Shown: piece by piece, positions 23,961 to 31,684 of the stretch
How the letters are laid out: every line of letters begins with the position of its first letter
Numbering within the stretch: the stretch's first letter is position 1
NCBI RefSeq assembly: GCF_900103445.1
Contig: NZ_FNHS01000025.1
Location: forward strand, 1 to 43,206
Reading direction: 5' to 3'
DNA length: 43,206 nt
From: Methylobacterium phyllostachyos
GTDB lineage: Bacteria > Pseudomonadota > Alphaproteobacteria > Rhizobiales > Beijerinckiaceae
Notes under the pieces: model-generated
What the model was told of the DNA's origin: nothing
The model's database searches: none
Seen by the model: only the letters and a program-made list of their open reading frames with translations
Position numbers and translations under genes: made by a program

Positions 23961-24739
23961 GGGCCGCCTCCGAACATGTTGTATTGATCGGGGCCCGCGC
24001 CCTGTAGACCACCGATCGGCTCGGGCGAGGTGACGCTGAGCTGAGGCAGCGTGATCTCGGTCGGCGGGCTGAGGCCGCTCAGGTTGGGGTTCTGGGACAG
24101 CGGGATGTCCGCCCCGGGCGTGTTGAGGCCGAAGCCCTGACCGGTCGCCGGCGTCCCGTCGAGGTTGTACGCGCCGGGGCCGACCGGCGTCCCGCTTCCG
24201 GGGTTGTAGGCCCCAGCGAAGTTCTGAGCGGTGACATCCCGCGTCTCGACGTTGCCCCCGTTCACGACCGGCTGATTGCCGGGCGGGGCGGTGTCGCCGA
24301 CCTTCGCCGTCGTCTGATCGTTGCTCGTCTGAGTCGAGACGATGGTGATCTGTTCGAGCGCCAGGATGGCGATCAGGGCGTTCTCGGATCGGGCATCTGT
24401 GACGACGGACAGGCCAACCGGCAGCATGTTGTTGTACATGCGCTTGCCGGTGAAGATCGTGATCGGCTGCTTGTCGTTCTGCAGCTTTTGCAGGGCGTCG
24501 TACCGCGCCCGGCCATACCCCGGGATCCCGAACGTCGAGTCCGAGAAACCGACCCGCAGCTCGACGACCGGGTTTAATTTGTAGGCGTGGTCGCTGACGA
24601 ACCCGCCGCCCTCGACCGGATGGGGCGTGACGACGAGACGATCCTGGTGCGCCTCCTCAATCACCACGTCGGGGATGATCGGCCCGATCCGGCGGCTCGC
24701 GTACTGGATCAGCACGTTGGTCAGGGTGCCGGCTGCCAT
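23957..24739 (-). CDS. Dit-like phage tail protein
   Basis: This 260-residue protein has an N-terminal domain of the Dit-like kind (GGFVSDHAYKLNPVVELRVGF ... GYGRARYDALQKLQNDKQP ... TGKRMYNNMLPVGLSV ... ALEQITIVST). This domain forms rings at the tail tip. From about residue 155 the sequence becomes Gly/Pro/Asn-rich low complexity and is probably disordered. It lies 3 bases after the upstream chaperone-type gene and overlaps the plug gene. Confidence 0.75.
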   Translation of the reverse strand: MAAGTLTNVLIQYASRRIGPIIPDVVIEEAHQDRLVVTPHPVEGGGFVSDHAYKLNPVVELRVGFSDSTFGIPGYGRARYDALQKLQNDKQPITIFTGKRMYNNMLPVGLSVVTDARSENALIAILALEQITIVSTQTSNDQTTAKVGDTAPPGNQPVVNGGNVETRDVTAQNFAGAYNPGSGTPVGPGAYNLDGTPATGQGFGLNTPGADIPLSQNPNLSGLSPPTEITLPQLSVTSPEPIGGLQGAGPDQYNMFGGGP

Positions 24740-24742
24740 CGC

Positions 24743-25381
24743 TCAGACCCCCGCGTTCATCTTGAGATGTGCGTCGAGCGCCGCCTGGGCCCGGCTCTGG
24801 TTCTCGGCCGCCACCGAGATCGCGTCGTTCATCAGCGCGATGTCTGCGAGATCGATCGCGCCATTCAGCAGGCTCTCGAACAAGCACATGTTGCGCTCGA
24901 CGGGCCGCAGGAGCCACGAGTAGCCGTTGGGGAGCTGCAGGGCTTCGTAGGTGATGCCATCGGTCGATGGCTCGAAGCGGAATGGGCGGTGGCTGAAGTA
25001 GCGGCCGAGGCTCGCGATCAGCATCTGCATGACGAGCGCGGCGGTCCGCGCGGCCCCGAGATCCGGGAAGGTCGTGTCGGCGGCCTCGGGGTCCCACACC
25101 GGAACCCAGGCCCCGTCGTCCAGGCGCTCCGCACCCGCCAGCATCAGGTCGAACAGCTCGGCGAGCTTGTCCGGCCCGAGCGCGTCGATCGCGCTCCGCA
25201 GCAGACTCGGCACATCCGGCGGCATCGCGCCCCGGCGGCGACCGCGAGACGCGTATTCCCGCAGATCCTCAAGCGAGATGTCGACGAGCCCGAGCGCCGC
25301 GAATTGGTCCCACGCGCACAGCCGCGGCGCGCGGTAGGTCGCGCCGGCGAACACGAAGGGGCGGGGGGCTCGACCGGGCAT
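24743..25381 (-). CDS. Tail-module protein, possible assembly chaperone (212 residues)
   Basis: I do not recognise a named family. The N terminus (FVFAGATYRAPRLCAWDQFAALGLVD) resembles the short 'substrate-like' strand plus helix of tail assembly chaperones. The rest is helical with a Trp/Tyr-containing middle. Its start shares a base with the stop of the preceding gene. The adjacent gene, also chaperone-like, suggests that the two work as a pair. The paired-chaperone idea is inference from position. Confidence 0.55.
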   Translation of the reverse strand: MPGRAPRPFVFAGATYRAPRLCAWDQFAALGLVDISLEDLREYASRGRRRGAMPPDVPSLLRSAIDALGPDKLAELFDLMLAGAERLDDGAWVPVWDPEAADTTFPDLGAARTAALVMQMLIASLGRYFSHRPFRFEPSTDGITYEALQLPNGYSWLLRPVERNMCLFESLLNGAIDLADIALMNDAISVAAENQSRAQAALDAHLKMNAGV

Positions 25382-25944
25382 CAGGCTGCTCGCGCCCCGC
25401 CGGTCGCCGCAGTGAGCATCCCCGCGAACGAGTTGCGCACCTCACCGAGTTCGCTCCAGAGCTCCGGCAGGATCAGTTTGAGCTGTTCGACGGTAAGGGC
25501 CAGAACCTCGCCCGCGGTCGCTTGGCTGACCGGCCTGTCGGTGGTCGCGTCCCACATCTCGGGGCTGATCTTGTTCGTCGGGTCGTAGGTGACCCGCAGG
25601 CACGCCGCGATGACGTAGTTTTGGTCTGGCTCCGACATCTGAGCGAGGGCGTCGAGGATGGGACCGCCGGCATCCGCGAGATGGTTATACATCTCCAGTC
25701 GTGACATCCCCTCGACTGCAGGGGCGTCCTCGCCCTCGGGCTTGCGCAGCTTCTCGATGGACAAGCCGAAGGCGATGAGCGGTCGCATGAACGGGGCGAG
25801 GCGGCGGCCGATGCCGATCACCTCCAGCGGCGGGACGCGCCCAAGGGTGTAGGTCCGGTTCAGGACGGTGATGGGGACCACCCGCACGGCCCGCCGAGCA
25901 CGGGATCCGTTTTGGTCGACCTGGGCCTGTTCGCTGGCGATCAT
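25381..25944 (-). CDS. Phage tail assembly chaperone-like protein (187 residues)
   Basis: After a polar N terminus it reads VRVVPITVLNRTYTLGRVPPLEVIGIGRRLAPFMRPL. This beta-hairpin-plus-helix pattern is usual for tail assembly chaperones that hold the tape measure before assembly. The remaining part is helical (PGRL-free, acidic). It is the first gene of the compact tail operon apart from the protein at 25974. No frameshift site for a G/GT-type fusion is obvious, and the two chaperone-like genes are separate frames overlapping by one base. Confidence 0.62.
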   Translation of the reverse strand: MIASEQAQVDQNGSRARRAVRVVPITVLNRTYTLGRVPPLEVIGIGRRLAPFMRPLIAFGLSIEKLRKPEGEDAPAVEGMSRLEMYNHLADAGGPILDALAQMSEPDQNYVIAACLRVTYDPTNKISPEMWDATTDRPVSQATAGEVLALTVEQLKLILPELWSELGEVRNSFAGMLTAATGGARAA

Positions 25945-25973
25945 CCGCCGTGTCCTTTCGTACCGCCAGAGGA

Positions 25974-26516
25974 CTACTGTTCGCCCGTCAGCCGGAGCTC
26001 AGCCAGCAGGGCGGGATCAATCGGGACCGTGGCGCAGAGCTGCGCGCCGCTGTCGGCCGTCTGAAGCACGAGGCTGGGGCGGACGTGCTGGCTGAGATCA
26101 GACACGATCTCGGCGTGGCGCTCGGCCGTGATGACGCGCTGAGCCAACGCATCATCAGCGAGCGCCTGAACGCTGGCTCTAGCCGGAGCCGCAAGTGCAT
26201 CGAGGTCGATGTGCTTCACCGGCACGTCGAGTGGCGGCGGCTCCGGAAGGCACTGCGCGGCGAACCGGGCACGACCCTCGTCTTCCTCCTTGATCAGGAA
26301 GTCGGGCATCGGGGTCCAAAGGTTCACGGTCGCTCCATCGGAGCGCCGCACGTAGCAGAGGCGGGTGAGACCGGGCCGGCCCCGATGGGCGTAGGGGTCG
26401 GCATCAGCCGCGCGCTCGGCATCCGTGAGGTGCCGGCAGCGAAATTCACGGTGCGGTCGCTCGGCGAACCAGGCCGCATCGTCGGCAGATAGCGCCTGGC
26501 CGCTGGTGGAGTGCAT
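25974..26516 (-). CDS. Hypothetical protein with WF...RRSDGA domain, paralogue of 30442-30975
   Basis: From ATG 26516 the 180-residue protein starts with LSADDAAWFAERPHREFRCRHL, then CYVRRSDGATVNLWTPMP. The gene at 30442 has the same pattern (LTTDDRLWFDDHPNRAYRNRA, TRRSDGAIRRYTLP). After this domain the two diverge. Here a helical region with repeated Ala/Leu helices follows. The family is unknown to me. It is placed at the start of the tail operon yet its paralogue is in the replication operon, so it may be a regulator or adaptor shared by both modules. An in-frame ATG or other start up to 26543 is possible. Confidence 0.65.
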   Translation of the reverse strand: MHSTSGQALSADDAAWFAERPHREFRCRHLTDAERAADADPYAHRGRPGLTRLCYVRRSDGATVNLWTPMPDFLIKEEDEGRARFAAQCLPEPPPLDVPVKHIDLDALAAPARASVQALADDALAQRVITAERHAEIVSDLSQHVRPSLVLQTADSGAQLCATVPIDPALLAELRLTGEQ

Positions 26517-26580
26517 CAGAACCGTCCCTCTGCGCGAGCCCAAGTCCCCGCGCCGCCGACGCTAGATGCAGGATTTCCGA

Positions 26581-26663
26581 CATTCGACCGGGGCAAAAAA
26601 GACAGTCTCGGACAATTGCCCCACCCAACTGTCGGCAACTCTCTTTTTTGGTCCGGTCGAATG
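26581..26663. repeat. 83-bp imperfect palindrome in the divergent promoter region
   Basis: The outer arms 26581-26602 and 26642-26663 (CATTCGACCGG..CAAAAAAGA) are inverted copies matching at 20 of 22 positions. The inner 18-19 bases on each side continue the symmetry more loosely around shared AGT..C.GACA.TTG positions. The whole element lies exactly between the leftward gene starting at 26516 and the rightward gene starting at 26681. Two opposed copies of one 40-base regulatory unit, each with an A6/T6 tract, would explain it. A cruciform-forming site is also possible. Confidence 0.75.
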
Positions 26664-26680
26664 TCCGGAGGGCGGTCGTC

Positions 26681-27037
26681 ATGGTGGCCATCGGACACCG
26701 AGAGACCGCCGCGATGCAGCTGTTCGAGCTTCTGCCGCCCGAGATCCCAAACTACGGACTGCCGGCCGGCATGCGGATGCCGGAGAATATAGTCCTCAAT
26801 GAGGACGAAGCCGCCCGGTTCCTTCGTGAGCCGGTGGACCGCCTACGCAAGCGTCGGCTCAACGGGACCGGACCCGTATTCGTGCGCCGTGAGGACGAGG
26901 CGTGGGGGGCTAAGTACCTCGTCTGGGATCTGCTGGCGTGGCTCGTCCAGAGCCGCCGAACCGAGATGCCTCCCAATTCACGCCGCTCGCGTCGCAAGGC
27001 TGCTGACCAGTCGTCCGACGCGGCCTGCGCCGCCTGA
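26681..27037 (+). CDS. Helix-turn-helix regulator, MerR/excisionase-like
   Basis: This is a 118-residue protein from ATG 26681, nine bases after GGAGGG. Residues ~35-90 form a small winged-helix of the excisionase/MerR type (VLNEDEAARFLREPVDRLRKRRLNGTGP.FVRRED ... KYLVWDLLAWLVQSRR), in which the first helix-turn-helix 'EDEAA.FL...' precedes a beta wing. The tail is basic. It is the first gene after the 83-bp palindrome and is the natural candidate for binding it. It leads the replication operon and would act as a regulator or DNA-bending factor. Confidence 0.75.
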   Translation: MVAIGHRETAAMQLFELLPPEIPNYGLPAGMRMPENIVLNEDEAARFLREPVDRLRKRRLNGTGPVFVRREDEAWGAKYLVWDLLAWLVQSRRTEMPPNSRRSRRKAADQSSDAACAA

Positions 27038-27120
27038 GCCCGCTTCGGCGGGGCGCTCCCCCGCTGGCCGGATCCACCCGCGCCGAGCCGGCCGGCGCAA
27101 TCAGCAGCAGGAACCCTGAA

Positions 27121-27330
27121 ATGCGAAAGACCCGCGCGACGTCGCGGGTGGCAACATCGGCGGGTCTCGGAAATGCGTTCTTGGCAGCACGCACCGAAGT
27201 ATCTGCCCCAGCCACCCCGGATTTTCAAGCCGCTGCACTCGCGAGGCGCTTCGGCTTATCCCCTGCCGTAGCCGCCGCTACCGCTGCACTGGCCTACGGC
27301 GTCCCCGACACCTGGAGGGCCGCGCGATGA
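27121..27330 (+). CDS. Small basic protein (69 residues)
   Basis: This is an Arg/Ala-rich small protein with a helical second half (AALARRFGLSPAVAAATAALAYG) that could be a helix-turn-helix-like segment. Its stop overlaps the next ATG (ATGA at 27327-27330), so it is coupled to the following gene of the replication operon. No family is recognised. Confidence 0.58.
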   Translation: MRKTRATSRVATSAGLGNAFLAARTEVSAPATPDFQAAALARRFGLSPAVAAATAALAYGVPDTWRAAR

Positions 27331-27575
27331 TGGCCCCGACGCCACTCGTACCCGAGTTTTGCCTGTACCGGTGGCGTCGGGCCTACACGCCCCGCCAGGA
27401 GGCGCAGCATCGCGCTCGCATAGCGTTCTGCCAGAGTTGCCTATGGCGGCTCACGCCCTGGGAACGCGGCTTCATCGGCAGCATCGCGAGGCTGCACGGC
27501 AACCTGTCGATCCGCCAAGGCGACCGCCTCGCTGCGCTGACCGACCGGCTGGAGTGGGAGCCGCGCCGGGCATGA
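27327..27575 (+). CDS. Small protein in the replication operon (82 residues)
   Basis: It is tightly coupled on both sides, by ATGA overlaps with the preceding gene and with the primase. The sequence is Trp- and Arg-rich and includes IAFCQSCLWRLTPWERGFI and a final helix (RLAALTDRLEW). Short proteins of this kind often precede primases on phage-type replication modules. It might be an accessory factor, but no family is recognised. Confidence 0.62.
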   Translation: MMAPTPLVPEFCLYRWRRAYTPRQEAQHRARIAFCQSCLWRLTPWERGFIGSIARLHGNLSIRQGDRLAALTDRLEWEPRRA

Positions 27576-28504
27576 CACCGAGCCTTGCCCAGATCGCATC
27601 GGCCCTGCGTGGCCAAGTTGCCGGACGACAGGTTCTCGCTCCGGGCCCAGGCCATAGCCACCGCGATCGATCGCTGTCCGTGCGCCTGTCCGATGCCTCG
27701 CCGGACGGGTTCATCGTTCACAGCCATGCGGGCGACGACTTCCGGCTCTGCCGCGACCATGTCGCCGCCGCGCTTGGCCTGCCGCTGGATCGCTGGCGCG
27801 AGACCCGCGAGCAGGATCCAGCTGAAGCCGAGCGACGGGCGGCACTCCGCCGCCGGGCTGAGGCCCAGGAGCGCGCGGACGCGGCGTGGCGGCTCCGGCG
27901 TGCCGTCGCGATGTGGCAGGAGGCCCAGCATCCCTCTGGGACCGTTGTCGAGGCCTACCTGCGCTCGCGCTGCCTCGACCTACCGGACGAGATCGCCGGG
28001 GCGGTCCTGCGGTTTCACCCGGCGTGCCCCTGGGGCGAGGGCACGGCTCCCGCCATGGTCTCGGCAATCCGGTCCCTGAACACGGGCGAACTCGTCGGCG
28101 TCCACCGGACAGCCCTCGACGCTGACGCCAGGAAGCTCGGTCGCAAGGTGTTCGGTTCGGCCACGGCTGCCGCTATCATGCTGGACGACCAGGCCGAAGT
28201 CAGCACTGGCCTCACCGTTGGCGAGGGCATCGAGACCTGCCTCGCCGCCCGCCAGATCGGCCTCAAGCCAGTGTGGTCGCTCATCTCGGCCGGCAATATC
28301 GGTGCGCTACCCGTGCTGCCCGGCATCGAGGCGCTGACCGTGCTCGGTGAGGTCGACACGGCCCCGAACCGGCCCAGCGCGACAGCCTTCGAGCGGGTCG
28401 CGCTCCGGTGGGATGCCGCCGGGCACGCGGTCGACATCGTCATGCCCCGGGCCGGCAAGGACATGAACGATGCCCTGATGGCGGAGGTCGGCGCATGCGC
28501 GTGA
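27572..28504 (+). CDS. Toprim-domain DNA primase
   Basis: The 310-residue protein starts at ATG 27572 (4-base overlap). An N-terminal zinc-type or DNA-binding segment (GPGHSHRDRSLSVRLSDASPD, VHSHAGDDFRLCRDHV) is followed by a helical linker. The Toprim part has TVGEGIETCLAARQIGLKPVWSL and IEALTVLGEVD, with the conserved Glu and the D-x-D-like acidic residues at the ends of strands. It is typical of phage/plasmid primases of the DUF7146/Toprim kind that make primers for leading or lagging strand. The helicase gene follows, overlapping by ten bases. Confidence 0.85.
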   Translation: MTPSLAQIASALRGQVAGRQVLAPGPGHSHRDRSLSVRLSDASPDGFIVHSHAGDDFRLCRDHVAAALGLPLDRWRETREQDPAEAERRAALRRRAEAQERADAAWRLRRAVAMWQEAQHPSGTVVEAYLRSRCLDLPDEIAGAVLRFHPACPWGEGTAPAMVSAIRSLNTGELVGVHRTALDADARKLGRKVFGSATAAAIMLDDQAEVSTGLTVGEGIETCLAARQIGLKPVWSLISAGNIGALPVLPGIEALTVLGEVDTAPNRPSATAFERVALRWDAAGHAVDIVMPRAGKDMNDALMAEVGACA

Positions 28505-29697
28505 GGCCGGATCAGCCCGAGTCGACGATCTACGACCGGCAGCACTTCCGCGGTCCTCGTCCCGTGGATGCCGAACCCAGCAACGACGCGTTACTGCTGG
28601 GCTTCAGCTTCGACGGCGACGCGCCACCGGAGCCGCCCCGGTACCTCGTGAAGCATCTGCTGCCAGCGGAGGGTGTCGCGATCCTGGGCGGTCAGTCCGG
28701 GGCCGGGAAGACGTTCACCGCCGTGGACCTCGCCGCCTGCCTCGGGACCGGCGAGCCGTTCTTCGGGCGCCGCGTCGTCGAGCGAGTCGGGACGCTGATC
28801 CTGGCGGCGGAAGGCGCCGGGACGCTGGCCGGCCGGATCGAGGCGGCTCGGAAGACCAAGGCCGAGGGCAAGCCGTTGCCGATCGCCTGGATGGGCGCGG
28901 TCCCGAACCTCGCCGACGTAGAGGAGGTGAAGACGCTCCTCCCGAAGATCCGCGCCGTCGATGCCCAGATGCGCGAGTCCTTCGGTGTCCGGCTCGGGCT
29001 GATCGTGATCGATACGCTGGCGGCAGCCTTCGCCCTGAAGGACGAGAACGACGCCGCGGAGGCGCAGCAGGCGCTCCGGCACATGCGCATGCTGGGCGAG
29101 CCGCTGGGTGCCTTGGTGCTGCCGGTCCACCACTACGGGAAGACCGAGGATACCGGCCTGCGCGGCTCCTCGGCCTACCGCGGCGGCGCGGACGCGGTGT
29201 TGAGCGTTCTGGCCGACCGGAAGCAGGTCACCGGCGAGGTAGGAGCGCGATCGCTGAACCTCGCCAAGACCCGCCACGGCGAGGAGGGGCCCATCGCCGG
29301 GTTCTCGCTCAGGTTCATCCAGCTCGGCGTCGACGAGGATGGCGAGCCGTTCGGGGCCTGCGTGATCGATGCGGCCCTGGATCAGCCGCCGCCGTCACTG
29401 ATCCGCCAGCCGCCCAAAGACTCCCTGCCGATCGTCGCCCTGCGGGGCGCATTCGACGAGGTGCTGGTCACCCACGGCCGGGAGGTGAAGGTCCGCGGCG
29501 ACGGCGAGACCGTGCGGGCGGTCACCGTGGACGAGATCCGCGACGAGTTCAGACGCCGGTACGCGACCGGCGAGGAGGAGGACGAGAAGGTCAGGGCCAG
29601 GGTGCGACAGGCGCTGAAGCGAGCCCTCGATGCCTGCCCCAAGCATGGGTTCCGGACCGCGGCATGGAATGGGGAGGAGTGGCTGTGGCGAGCCTGA
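28495..29697 (+). CDS. RepA-like replicative helicase (AAA ATPase)
   Basis: This is a 400-residue protein from ATG 28495. Walker A is GGQSGAGKTF near residue 64, Walker B is LIVIDTLAAAF near 163, and a later strand ends VLPVHHYGK near 210, as in the RecA-fold hexameric helicases related to plasmid RSF1010 RepA. The C-terminal part (from about residue 310) is a helical, DNA-binding-like tail (VTVDEIRDEFRRRYATGEEED). It acts with the Toprim primase upstream. The coding region ends exactly where the hexamer cluster begins, which fits an origin that follows the helicase gene. Confidence 0.87.
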   Translation: MRVRPDQPESTIYDRQHFRGPRPVDAEPSNDALLLGFSFDGDAPPEPPRYLVKHLLPAEGVAILGGQSGAGKTFTAVDLAACLGTGEPFFGRRVVERVGTLILAAEGAGTLAGRIEAARKTKAEGKPLPIAWMGAVPNLADVEEVKTLLPKIRAVDAQMRESFGVRLGLIVIDTLAAAFALKDENDAAEAQQALRHMRMLGEPLGALVLPVHHYGKTEDTGLRGSSAYRGGADAVLSVLADRKQVTGEVGARSLNLAKTRHGEEGPIAGFSLRFIQLGVDEDGEPFGACVIDAALDQPPPSLIRQPPKDSLPIVALRGAFDEVLVTHGREVKVRGDGETVRAVTVDEIRDEFRRRYATGEEEDEKVRARVRQALKRALDACPKHGFRTAAWNGEEWLWRA

Positions 29698-29699
29698 GC

Positions 29700-29865
29700 G
29701 TGACACCTGTGACAGGCGTGACAAACGGCAAATGTCACGGATGTCACGCCCCCCGAGGCCGTGACAGGGGCCGTGACACAGGGGGAGACCCCTTTAGGGG
29801 GTCCCCCCGATGTCACGCCTGTCACGCGGGGCTGATTTTCGAGAGAGGAGGATTCGAGCGTGACA
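29700..29865. repeat. Cluster of GTGACA/TGTCAC hexamers with hairpin: candidate replication origin
   Basis: Within 126 bases (29700-29825) there are nine copies of GTGACA or its complement. Forward copies start at 29700, 29709, 29718, 29761 and 29773, and reverse copies at 29733, 29742, 29811 and 29820. A tenth at 29860 overlaps the start codon of the next gene. Several are exactly 9 bases apart. Between them lies a hairpin with a G5/C5-type stem (29781-29792 with 29797-29808, loop TTTA). Repeated short sites beside a helicase gene resemble the iterons or 'crr' elements of plasmid and P4-like origins. The repeats begin within the last bases before the helicase stop and may instead be regulatory. 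Confidence 0.7.
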
Positions 29866-30111
29866 AGCTTAACGAGCCAACCAGAGCCCGAATTCAGTCA
29901 GGGCGGCCAGATTTACTCGTTCGTCTGGACCGAGCCGCACCGCCGCCAAGATGGTACCGAGACCATGCTTCGCGTCTACCGGTCCGGCTGTGCGCGCTGC
30001 GGCCAGCCATTCGAGGTGAGGATTTCGATGATCGGCCACCGATGGTTGAACCGACGATGCGTCAAGCACCATCGGCCCGGCAGCAAGGTTCGGCCTCAAA
30101 GCGGGCCGTAG
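29860..30111 (+). CDS. Small Cys-rich zinc-ribbon-like protein (83 residues)
   Basis: GTG 29860 has an AGGAGG nine bases upstream. The protein has a likely beta hairpin (QIYSFVWTEPH, TMLRVYRSG), then CARCGQPFEVR with a Cys-x-x-Cys knuckle and a later Cys/His pair (RRCVKHH), so a small zinc ribbon is likely. It begins within the last hexamer of the repeat cluster, which suggests its expression may be linked to events at that region. No function is known. Confidence 0.7.
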   Translation: MTSLTSQPEPEFSQGGQIYSFVWTEPHRRQDGTETMLRVYRSGCARCGQPFEVRISMIGHRWLNRRCVKHHRPGSKVRPQSGP

Positions 30112-30136
30112 CCCCTACCCCTCACGGAGCCGGCCG

Positions 30137-30430
30137 ATGATCCGCCCGGCCGACGCCTTCGGCCCGTGGGCCGCCAACATCACGCCGAGTGAGCGCACCG
30201 CCCGACTGCGCGCCATGCAGGCGATCGCACGCCTATCCTGTGGTCCTCGAAGCGATACGCTCTGCGCCCTGCTCCGTCTGGCCGAGACCGATCCCGACAC
30301 CCTAGAGGCCGCCGCCGCGGCGCTCGCCCGGCTCGAACCGCTCGACTACCGGCGCGTGCTCGCGAGCTACGCCCAGGTCCACCGCCCTGGGCTATCGGTT
30401 CGATCCGGTCCCCGTCGTCGTACCCACTGA
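30137..30430 (+). CDS. Hypothetical 97-residue protein
   Basis: ATG 30137 follows a GGAG sequence by seven or so bases. The protein is helical with repeat-like helices (ARLRAMQAIARLSC, DTLCALLRLAETDPDTLEAAAAALARL), and might be a small alpha-hairpin protein. It is in the replication operon and no family is recognised. Confidence 0.58.
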   Translation: MIRPADAFGPWAANITPSERTARLRAMQAIARLSCGPRSDTLCALLRLAETDPDTLEAAAAALARLEPLDYRRVLASYAQVHRPGLSVRSGPRRRTH

Positions 30431-30441
30431 CAGGAGGCCCG

Positions 30442-30975
30442 ATGCTCACCACCGACGACCGCTTGTGGTTCGACGACCATCCCAACCGGGCCTACCGGAA
30501 CCGCGCCGTGCCGCGCGCTGAAGCCGCATTCTGGCGCAAGCCGCCGGCTCCGAACCGGTACGGCTGGATCATCACCCGCCGGTCCGACGGCGCGATCCGG
30601 CGCTACACCCTGCCCGCCTATGCCGCGCTCGACGACACTGACGCGGAGCTTGGGCCGATCTTCGCGCAGCTCAGCGACGCCGCCCGGATGGAGCGTCAGA
30701 CCTTCCCGCCGAGCCCCGGCGGGGCCCTTGCCCGGATCGAGCGCAGCCTGTCGTCGCTGCTGACAGCATCCGAGCCCTACGAGCCCGATGCCGAACCGGC
30801 GGTGGCCTACCGCGAGGAGATGCGGGCCCGTGGACGAGAGGCGCTGGCCATTGGCGGCCGCGAGACCCTGGACTACCTCGTGGATCGCCTCGCCGGCGGC
30901 GCGCCTGGCCGCGCCCAGGTGCATGCCGCGATCCTCGACGTCGCGTGGCGCGGTCTGACGAGGGCGCGGCTGTGA
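30442..30975 (+). CDS. Hypothetical protein with WF...RRSDGA domain, paralogue of 25974-26516
   Basis: ATG 30442 has AGGAGG six bases upstream. The N-terminal ~65 residues share the pattern described for 25974-26516 (W-F, P-x-R, RRSDGA). Residues ~85-177 are helical and acidic and not shared. It is followed by a gene whose GTG overlaps its stop, and both are in the replication operon. Function is unknown. The paralogue at the head of the tail operon makes a shared regulatory or structural role thinkable. Confidence 0.68.
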   Translation: MLTTDDRLWFDDHPNRAYRNRAVPRAEAAFWRKPPAPNRYGWIITRRSDGAIRRYTLPAYAALDDTDAELGPIFAQLSDAARMERQTFPPSPGGALARIERSLSSLLTASEPYEPDAEPAVAYREEMRARGREALAIGGRETLDYLVDRLAGGAPGRAQVHAAILDVAWRGLTRARL

Positions 30976-31586
30976 CGCTCGCCGGGTCCTTCGCCGAATA
31001 CATGGCCCGGCCCGAGATTGTGGCCGCGCGTGCCGAGAGCGAGCGCGAGCGTGCCGAACGCGCGGCTGCGGCGGTGGCCGAGCACGGCAGTGAGGAGGCG
31101 GTGTTCGCCGACACGCCGATTGAGGCGGCGCTGCGCACGGCGTGCGAGCCGCTGCTCGGTCCCGGTCATACCTGGGACGGCGTCTACGAACTCGCCGGCT
31201 GGAGCTGGCTGCAAGGCCGCGACAGGATGCCGGCCGCCTTGCGCGCCGCTGCGGCCGAGGCATGGCGGATGCCGGAGACCGTCGCCGCGGCCTGGGCCGA
31301 GTATCAGGCTCGCGACCGGCGCGAGGGCGAACGCTACGCGCTGTTCCCCGACTGGTCACCGCACGCCTTCACGGAGGCCAGGCGCGGCCTGGTCGAGGAG
31401 GTGCTGGACACCTACCCGGCCCGGTCACTCGCGGATCTGCGCGCCCGCCTGTCGTGGCTCGACGAGTTGAACGAGATCGATGCCACCAGCCAGCGCGAGC
31501 AGCGCGTGCGGCTCGTCACGCTCCGTGCCGACATCGAGCGCATGGCGATGCGTCTGCGGTCTCAAGGGCCAGGCGGGGACCAGTGA
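30972..31586 (+). CDS. Hypothetical 204-residue helical protein
   Basis: The GTG start overlaps the previous stop (GTGA at 30972-30975). It has a highly charged helical N terminus (ARAESERERAERAAAAVAEHG), a Trp-rich middle (HTWDGVYELAGWSWLQG) and further helices. No recognisable domain is seen. The overlap shows that it is translated from the same message as the preceding gene. Confidence 0.66.
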   Translation: MTLAGSFAEYMARPEIVAARAESERERAERAAAAVAEHGSEEAVFADTPIEAALRTACEPLLGPGHTWDGVYELAGWSWLQGRDRMPAALRAAAAEAWRMPETVAAAWAEYQARDRREGERYALFPDWSPHAFTEARRGLVEEVLDTYPARSLADLRARLSWLDELNEIDATSQREQRVRLVTLRADIERMAMRLRSQGPGGDQ

Positions 31587-31609
31587 TGGCAGCCCTCCCC
31601 TGTATCCCC

Positions 31610-31625
31610 CCTGCATTTGCAGGGT
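31610..31625. repeat. 16-bp palindrome in an intergenic gap
   Basis: CCCTGCA-TT-TGCAGGG lies at 31610-31625 in the 98-base gap before the DUF5681 gene. It could be an operator or part of a terminator. No T-run follows. Confidence 0.5.
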
Positions 31626-31684
31626 CACACGGCACCGACGAGACCATAGGCGCGATCTATGGGCGAGATGTGGTAGGATAGGCC

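Noticed and set aside
29664..30140. Open frame running through the hexamer cluster
   Set aside because: Its Val-Thr and Cys-His runs come from the GTGACA/TGTCAC repeats. The real next gene starts at 29860 in another frame with AGGAGG ahead.
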